Shown here: positions 57,429 through 64,000 of the stretch, piece by piece | Position numbering within the stretch: the stretch's first letter is position 1 | Layout of the letters: the number at the start of each line of letters is the position of its first letter | Position numbers and translations under genes: made by a program | The notes under the pieces: model-generated | Databases searched by the model: none | What the model was told of the DNA's origin: nothing | The model's input: only the letters and a program-made list of their open reading frames with translations | Assembly (NCBI GenBank): GCA_032871835.1 | Contig: CM065301.1 | Span: 78,524,069-78,588,068, forward strand | DNA length: 64,000 nucleotides | Origin: Dipteronia dyeriana | Lineage: Eukaryota > Streptophyta > Magnoliopsida > Sapindales > Sapindaceae | Direction of reading: 5' to 3'

Positions 57429-59061
57429 TGAAATTCCCTAGAAAGTGTGTATCTATAACCTAGAGGGGGGTGAATAGGTTTAATCGAATCAATTACCAAT
57501 TTTTCCGATTAATCAATATCAACACAAATTACCCCAATAAAAATAAACATACAATATCAAGTATAAAGTGCGGAAATATAAATAACACTTGATGTTTACG
57601 TGGAAACCCTCCAAATGGAAAAACCCACTGGCTGATATGTGCGCCATACTAGATCCTCAAATCCACTATTGAATGAAAGTTTACAACCTAGGTTGACCTC
57701 CCGTCACACCCTCTAGTTACTAACCTTTTCACTCTACCCAACGGGCCTTAATAGTGATTCTTGATCTATTTGCTTATGCCCTAACCACTTAGTCACAAGA
57801 CTTAACCTTAATGAAGAGTCAAATACAACATAAGTGAATATGATAAAATATTCAAACATGCAAGTAATGTTAGGCAACACTAAATGCTTAAATAGGAATT
57901 TAAGAATGTCACTAAGTAAAATTCCTATATATCAATGTCTAAATGAATGTTCATAAAGACTTAACTGGATATAATTATGCAATAATATATCCTAGTTATC
58001 AAACAAAGGCCAATCAGCACAAGTTATCATTAAGCATGGCAAGGACTATAATGCAATCATAAAATGCAATCAATGATTCCTATACAAAATCTAAATGCAA
58101 AGCATAGAGATTTAGCTAGAAGGGTAAAATTGTCCTAAATGCTAGTTATCATAAAAGCATACATCTCAACCAACAAACAACTACCCAAGCATGTTATAAA
58201 TTCAATAGAACTTAAAAGCATACAGTCAAAGAGTAATTAATGCTATTTCGAGGTAAACATAACCTATAATGAAACAATTAATTCTAGGTCATGTAGAGAT
58301 TACCTAGTCAATGAAATAAAGAAGAATCCATGCTTGGAAGATGCAAGAAGATGTTAGATGCTCATGGATTGACGGTTGGATAAGCCAAGATGAATTCTTG
58401 GAAGCTCTCTCTCTCTAAGAGTTACTTTCCCTCTCTAAGATATGATTTTTGGCTCATAAAAATAAATGAAGGAGAAGATGATGCATAAATAGGAGCCCTA
58501 AATAAAACTGTGTCGTTTTGGCAAAAATGCCTAAAAAATTGCCTTGTGCGCTGGTGTCTGTGCGCTGTTCGAGTAGCACACGACCAACGACAACCCACTG
58601 GACAAGTTACACTGGTGCCTATGCGCTTGACGACCAGCGCACTACCAGCGACACACCACTGGAAAGTTAAGCTGGTGTTGGCGCTGGTGAGGGCGCTACT
58701 CGAGTGGTGCACGACTCACTTCCTTCATACTCATACACTAATTATGCAAGAGAAAAGAGGTGAAGGGAATGCATCCTAATACCTAACATGACATGGCATT
58801 TTAATCATAAGATGCAATAAATTTAATTAAGCAAGAGATACCAAAATTAGGCACACAACAATTAAGCACACATGCAAAGTGATCAAAAATATGCATGTGA
58901 GTGAGTGTGTGCCCTAAACCTCTTCAATGAAGGTTAAGCAAGTGAATTTATCTTTGAAGCTTGAAAGAGCACTTTAGAAATGATGACCTAACTGCCCTTA
59001 CATATTAAACCCCAAATGTGGTTGTCAACGAAATGAGCCAATCAAAACCGAGGAACATACA
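57429..59061 (-). repeat. 5' LTR of S1
   Basis: The 1633-bp LTR starts TGTATGTTCC and ends GGAATTTCA on the minus strand. It has the GC-rich block 58548-58710 and the normal GAGGGGGGTGAATAGG near its end. Confidence 0.88.
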
Positions 59062-59662
59062 AACACATTGACATGGTTAGTAACTTTATCCTTCCCACTT
59101 CTCCCATATCTTCTATCCCATACACCACCACAAATCACCTTGGCCACAATACGAGTGAGGGAAGTCCAATTAATCTCTTATGAAGTCTATATTGGGAATA
59201 TGAGTCAATGCATGCTCTTTCCACATTCATAGCATTTCAATTCTTTCTATGAGATATATCACTATAAAATGTGTTTCATTGAATATACTCATATGCGATA
59301 TATTAGATTCCCGTACAAAAACTCATTCACATATGTTTGATAGAGAGTGATCGCCTAAGTTCTGAGTGGAAAAATCTGACTGAAATCTGGTGAGGATTAG
59401 AGTCAAGGTGAATTTTATCTTAGGCAATTCCAGCGTAGTTGCTTTGTAAGCCAAAAACAACCTAAATATTAGCATACTTGCATTTTGTGAAGCATTATTA
59501 TTGATTGATATATTTGAGATACTAGCATGCATTTGTTGTCTCTATTTGTTATGTTTGGATTGCATCTCAGCTTTCTTGCAGAGTAATAAGTTTGTGGGTG
59601 TCGTAGCCGTAAGCCCTCAAAAGACAAAACTTCTTCATCTAGGGATTTCCTAGTGGTTGAAA
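59062..59662 (+). other. Athila-like tail (right half, after S1)
   Basis: This continues the tail region broken at 52446. It is AT-rich without a supported gene. It ends at the family A LTR at about 59663. Confidence 0.5.
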
Positions 59663-60599
59663 GGCTTGTGGCAATGCCTATTTATACACTTTGTGTAGCC
59701 CTATATCTATTTCTTTTATACTTGTTTCCCGAGTAAAATCGGGTATTTAACGTTGCATTTAAGTGTTTCAGGTTATTTTCCATCAAATGGACTAAAGTGT
59801 AAAAATGAAGAACTTTTAGGGCAAATGTGCAAATTTTTTGAAAGTTTGGTTGTCAAGTTTTGCTTGAACGTCATGCAAAAATCTCACTAGCCATTTTCGC
59901 ACGAGAAGTTTTTGCCTCTTCATCGAGTGAAACCTAGAGCAAAAATGCCTTATGCTGCGTAGAAGCGAGTTTTTACTACAAGTTTCACCCCTTCGTCGAG
60001 CAAAACCTCAAGCAAAAATGTCACCTCCAGCTTTCCATGTTTGAAATTTTGAGCCCCAAAAATCTGGGATATGGTGTCCCATTTCTGAGTAGGAGTCACT
60101 TCTCTTCTCTTTTCTCCCACATTCATCATTCCTAGCTTTCCCACACTCTACCTCCCACCAATCACCACACATGCATTCTCTACACGCCCCACCACACTCA
60201 TCCTCTACATCTTCTAATCACCATTCATTCACTGAATTCAATACTCACAATTCATTTTCTCCTCCTCTCACAACCGAAAACCTCTCTTCTCTCTTCCATC
60301 TTATTTTCTTTTCTTCATCCTCTCTACCAAATAAGTGAGAACACCAAGCTCCCCTAGAGGTTTTTCCTCCATGGGAGCTCACCATACACCTCAACCACCA
60401 TTTTTAACACTTTCTCCACCATCTAGAGTAGATTGCAAGAAGCTAAGAGTGGTCTTTGGACCAATTTTGAGCTAGGAAAGCATGAAGCATCTTTAGAGGA
60501 GTTGTCTTCAAGGGTTGTCTCTTTTATTCTATTTTCCTTGTATATCTTGTTATCTTTGTTGTAATCACCAATTTGGAAATTTTGTAAATCTACACTTAT

Positions 60600-60635
<36 letters not shown>

Positions 60636-60892
60636 TGTTCCTAAATTCATTTTGTTTTGTTCTACTCTTTGATTATGCATGATTAATTCTCTTGTTATGA
60701 AATTCATGTTTGTTGAGGGCCAAAATTGACATGCATGCATAATTGAGATTAGAAGTAGAGTAATTTAGAGGTAAGAGTAGTGTAATTTAACATCCCATGT
60801 TTGTTTATATGTTAGTTGATGAGCCAAAATATCATGTTTTGAATGACTTGAGTGCTAGAGTTTTAGCTCTAAAGAGTAAGAAAGGCTTGGTT
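59663..60892 (+). repeat. Family A LTR, cut by the CACTA element
   Basis: It begins near TGGCAATGCC and carries TACACTTTGTGTAGCCCTAT and CTTCGTCGAGCAAAACC, as in 51274-51740. From about 60135 it continues alone with TC-rich text and an (AT)n run (60602-60632). It is interrupted at 60893 by the CACTA end, so its right part would be outside the window. Confidence 0.65.
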
Positions 60893-60907
60893 CACTACAA
60901 GAAAATA

Positions 60908-61140
60908 TTATATTTATTGACAATTAAAAATTGTCAAGAGGCATTGTGGTTGACAGTTTTCTGACTGTCAAGAATGCCCATATCAAGAAAGATCTTGATA
61001 ATTTAAAATTGTCAACAAGTGTTGATAGTTTTTAACTGTCAAAAGTCTTGACAGTTTTTAACTGTTAAGGATTTATGACAGTTTTTAACTGTCAAATAAC
61101 TTGATAATATTTAATAAAAAAACTGTCAATACATCATTAA
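60908..61140. repeat. CACTA subterminal repeat array
   Basis: At least eight direct and inverted copies of TTGACAGTTTTTAACTGTCA or its halves (TTGACAATT, AACTGTCAA). Such short motifs near the ends are the binding sites of the TnpA-type protein in En/Spm. Confidence 0.75.
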
Positions 61141-61233
61141 CATTTTTTATATTTATATATTTTTTTATTGAAAATTTTATAAAATCTGTCCATTATTATT
61201 ATTTTATAAAATATAATTACCTGTTAAGTATAA

Positions 61234-61237
<4 letters not shown>

Positions 61238-61281
<44 letters not shown>
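61238..61281. repeat. (AT)n microsatellite
   Basis: A simple AT run inside the CACTA element. Another lies at 61998-62045. Confidence 0.9.
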
Positions 61282-61285
<4 letters not shown>

Positions 61286-61844
61286 TATATATAGCTTGCC
61301 GAACGTATTAAAATGGACTCAATATAAAAACATTTAAATCTTCATTAGATATCATCAACATAGTCAAGCTAGCTACAATATAAGCATCTAATATAACCAT
61401 AAAACTGTTTTACTTGATCATCTAAACATAATTCTCAAGTTTACTTTACATACAATATCATATAAACTTCAAATATCGACAAAGTACTTCACGGCATTTT
61501 AGGTGTGGCTTCCTCTAGCAAAGTGTAGGTTCTTCCAGGAAAAGTCTGAGCCTTTCAATTGATCATCTGTGTAACAATCAATTAATCATGACCAAGATAC
61601 ACAACCACTTTTATTAATGTTAATGAAAAATTGATACATGTCAATAAAAGATAGTATATGTACCAACCTTTCAAATGAATTGAGAGATAAATGCAGCCCA
61701 GTCACAACCTATCTCATAAATCTCTTTTTGAGTATATGCACATTTCCTATGAAACTATAAATATTAAAAAAAACAATATTAATAAAATGTAACTTAAATA
61801 AATAATAATATAATTTAACAAATGAGACAAGATAAAAGTATTTC

Positions 61845-61993
61845 ACATTTTCTTTTAGTAAACATGGATCGACAATGATGTCCTTCATATATCTCATGAC
61901 ATAATACTGCACTCCACAGAACCGGATTGTAGTGGTACCTATACTCACATGAGTTACATAAATAATAGACATTAATATTGAAGTACTTCTATC

Positions 61994-62048
<55 letters not shown>

Positions 62049-62616
62049 CTTAACTGATCTCCATTGTAAATTAACTCTTTTGGAAGTGGTGCTCTTTAGT
62101 GCAATTTAAATTGTTATTCCACTGCATGATAAAATATATTTTTTAATATTATCAAATAAATAAGCACAACATTGAAAATAATTTTCAAGATAAATAGAAT
62201 TTCACACTTACGTATTCACAATATTCATCAAATATTCATCAGCTTCACCATTCAAGGAACCCAAATAATAGATTTGCATGTTCAACATGTCTATAACAAC
62301 CAATATCCAATGATATCTCGTTTAAAAGATTTATATATGAATATGATACCTTATTAAAAAGGAAAAATAAAAATAAATAGCAAAAGCATTACCTAGGCTT
62401 GTAAGGAATAAAAACATAACAAGATTGAGATACGTTTTCCAAGCCTTTTGCGACCATGCGTGATTTTTCAATGCATTTTTTCACATTTCCTAGTCCACCA
62501 GAAAAGGATACACTTGCAGGATTGATGAATCCAAATTGGGCATCCATTTCATTCTCTTTCAATTCATCATAGAGTAATCTACAGTAAAACCATATATAAT
62601 GCCATGTCAATAACAT
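61845..62616 (-). pseudogene. CACTA-borne Ulp1-type cysteine protease (C-terminal exons, decayed)
   Basis: Ulp1-type proteases cleave ubiquitin-like modifiers; many plant CACTA elements carry such a gene with unknown function. The first exon (62616-62390) reads LYDELKENEMDAQFGFINPA, SVSFSGGLGNVKKCIEKS and QSCYVFIPYKP, ending at AG/GTAATG. The next (about 62308-62210) gives YHWILVVIDMLNMQIYYLGS, with the catalytic His (HW) present but Gly where the Asp of the triad is expected (YLGSL for YLDSL). A short exon (about 62105-62046) has KRVNLQWRSVK. The last (about 61945-61850) has TTIQSGSVEC and then, one base short, YYVMRYMKDIIVD, so the frame breaks right after the catalytic Cys codon. Confidence 0.75.
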
Positions 62617-62949
62617 AACATAAGTTAAATATATCTTGTCAATTTAATAATAATATAAATTTTTTACTTACCTTATATACATTTAGACAAAAAACCCCAA
62701 TTTTTACCATGGACAAGATATGTCTACAGTCATCCAGAGAAATATGTGTACTACATACGTACCCAAACATATCACAATCATTCTTTAGGAGTGACACATC
62801 TATCAACTAGTGTAGCAAAAGCTTTCAAGCTTGGAGGAATTTTTACTTTCTATTGTATTTTAAAAATCTTTTGAGTATTACATTCTATATTTTTGAATTT
62901 CCACCCCTACAAAAAAAGTATAGAATAAAAATTTAAACTATAATAGTAT

Positions 62950-63620
62950 GGTGGAAAAAAAAAACAGAACTATTATAATAAAAAAAATGATAACAATACC
63001 TTTGGAGTATGGATCACAAGATTCTTTGGCCAAAATACATGATGAACTATTGCATCATTCACTTTATCTAGTGCCTCATCATCATCTGCTACTGGAAGGT
63101 TAGCATCTCTATCAAACACCACTTCAATAGATACAAGATAATTTGGACTTTTATATTCTATAATGGTTTCGGTGGCAACAATATTTTCTTTACAGTCTAT
63201 TACCAATTTACAAGCTCCACCCTACAATAACCGATAACTATTAAATAAATAATTTAATTAATATGCATAAGTAGTGTGATATTGTTCACAAGAAATAATA
63301 ATGATTACATATATTTGCATTTCAAATTCCAAATAAGCATGAGAAAAATCGGTAATAGTGATAATGGCAGCATTAATACAAAAACAAACATGTATTAGAA
63401 ATCTAAACAAAAACTATTTACCGCTACATTTGTTTCCAAGTCAGACAATATACTCATTTCTTGGTCATCCATGCATACTTTCTTTGGCATGTTAGAGCAT
63501 TAAACTTTGGAATGTTTAGGAGTAGCATTTTGTTGTTTAAGTGATTCAATTTTAGCTTCCAACTTAGCTAATCGTTGTGCAGTTCTATCATTTTACAAAT
63601 TAACTTGGCCTTTGAGTACG
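62950..63620 (-). pseudogene. Upstream exons of the CACTA gene
   Basis: 63610-63500 reads RTAQRLAKLEAKIESLKQQN, a short coiled coil, then a stop and MPKKVCMDDQEMSILSDLE (63490-63430). After an AT-rich intron, 63225-63000 gives GGACKLVIDCKENIVATETI, a LVSIEVVFDRDANLPVADDD stretch, and HHVFWPKNLVIHT. This arrangement (coiled coil, conserved strand-rich part, closing with W-P-K-x-L-V/I) is usual upstream of the Ulp1 part in plant CACTA ORF2-type genes, where it resembles the TnpA-like or Plant_transposase module. No function beyond that is assigned. Confidence 0.55.
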
Positions 63621-64000
63621 TTAAAGTACATTCTCTTTGTCAAAAAATGCCCCATACCGTGCATTGACCAGAATGCTCAGGTGTTTCCAGTGCCATTGTT
63701 AAAACATCTTGAGAAAATGAGAAACTAGTGTATTAAACATATTGTAAGAAACTAGCGTATTAAACATTTGAAAAGATTTGTCAAATGCTACATCAAGTAA
63801 ACCAATAAGAAAATGAGCTAGTTTATGGCAAGCTAATTTTGATAAAAAAAATCAAATTTTTGTAATCTACGTACTTGTACTTGATTTGTGATTGATGTAT
63901 ATGTAGTGGTTTCAAACCCAAAGTTTAGCAAGTTGCAATTAATAAATCAATTGATCTATGTTTGTTGTAAAACAAAACATTTGATTTGAGCTTGCAAATA

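Larger units (their letters stand above)
52447..59061 (-). mobile_element. SIRE-like Copia element S1, gag only
   Basis: A minus-strand element with LTRs 57429-59061 (5') and 52447-54045 (3'), AACAC duplications, a tRNA-Met primer site, a polypurine tract AAAGGGGGAGAT at 54046-54057, and gag at 55259-57310. No protease, integrase, RT or RNase H is found in the 1.2 kb left of gag. Long LTRs, a gag with coiled coil and G-rich tracts before the LTR fit the SIRE/Maximus lineage. It must have been moved by a relative's enzymes or lost pol later. Confidence 0.87.
60893..64000 (-). mobile_element. CACTA (En/Spm) transposon, one end
   Basis: CACTACAAGAAAA at 60893-60905 is the terminal inverted repeat of plant CACTA elements; the preceding GTT would be the 3-bp target duplication. 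Subterminal repeats follow (60908-61140). The element runs off the right edge. Its genes read on the minus strand towards this end, so this is the 3' end relative to them. Only an Ulp1-type protease gene is visible. The TnpD/TNP2-type transposase would lie outside, if present. Confidence 0.85.

Overview
The window looks like a plant nuclear chromosome segment made almost wholly of nested transposable elements. It carries Ty1/Copia, Athila-like and Tat-like Ty3/Gypsy LTR elements, a 5'-truncated LINE, DNA transposons (CACTA, Mutator-like, hAT, PIF/Harbinger-like) and a piece of organelle 23S rRNA gene. Base composition is AT-rich, with long (AT)n, (CT)n and poly-G runs, which fits an intergenic region of a eudicot; the species is not identifiable. 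I saw no intact ordinary host gene. Nearly every coding stretch has stops, frameshifts or large deletions.

Layout. 1-20650: a minus-strand Copia element (C1) split by a plus-strand Gypsy-type element (P, 1160-17604, target duplication GTAGT). P contains a LINE fragment (4138-4958), an unassigned LTR-like insertion (about 6692-8867) and a minus-strand Athila-like element (M, about 9262-16355) that keeps gag, protease and the start of RT only. 20651-24536: unassigned DNA with a truncated LTR of the SIRE-like family and a possible organelle-derived patch. 24537-31782: a second minus-strand Copia (C2) with 305-bp LTRs; its 5' LTR is split by a Mutator-like element (30390-31613). 32188-33738: a non-autonomous hAT-like element holding a PIF/Harbinger-like element. 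35604-38330: the 5' part of an hAT-like transposon. Its apparent 5' intron is an AT-rich minisatellite array invaded by a 23S rRNA fragment.

38435-49147: a Tat-lineage Gypsy element (T1, minus strand) with gag, protease, RNase H and integrase, but without the catalytic core of RT. Between integrase and the 3' LTR lies an oppositely oriented, apparently intron-containing gene of the putative gypsy-type transposon (Transposase_28-like) kind with a coiled-coil tail. 51274-60892: a reduced Athila-like element interrupted by a SIRE-like Copia element (S1, 52447-59061, target duplication AACAC) that has gag but no pol. 60893 to the end: one end of a CACTA element with subterminal repeats and a decayed Ulp1-type protease gene.

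How they fit together: the elements share no pathway. The order of insertion can be read from target duplications, and several defective elements (M, T1, S1, P) could only have moved with enzymes from relatives. I found no clear new biological system. The items most worth a second look are the antisense gene in T1, the minisatellite-filled hAT intron, the gene-capture candidate in the Mutator-like element, and GC-rich inverted motifs that recur in unrelated LTRs.
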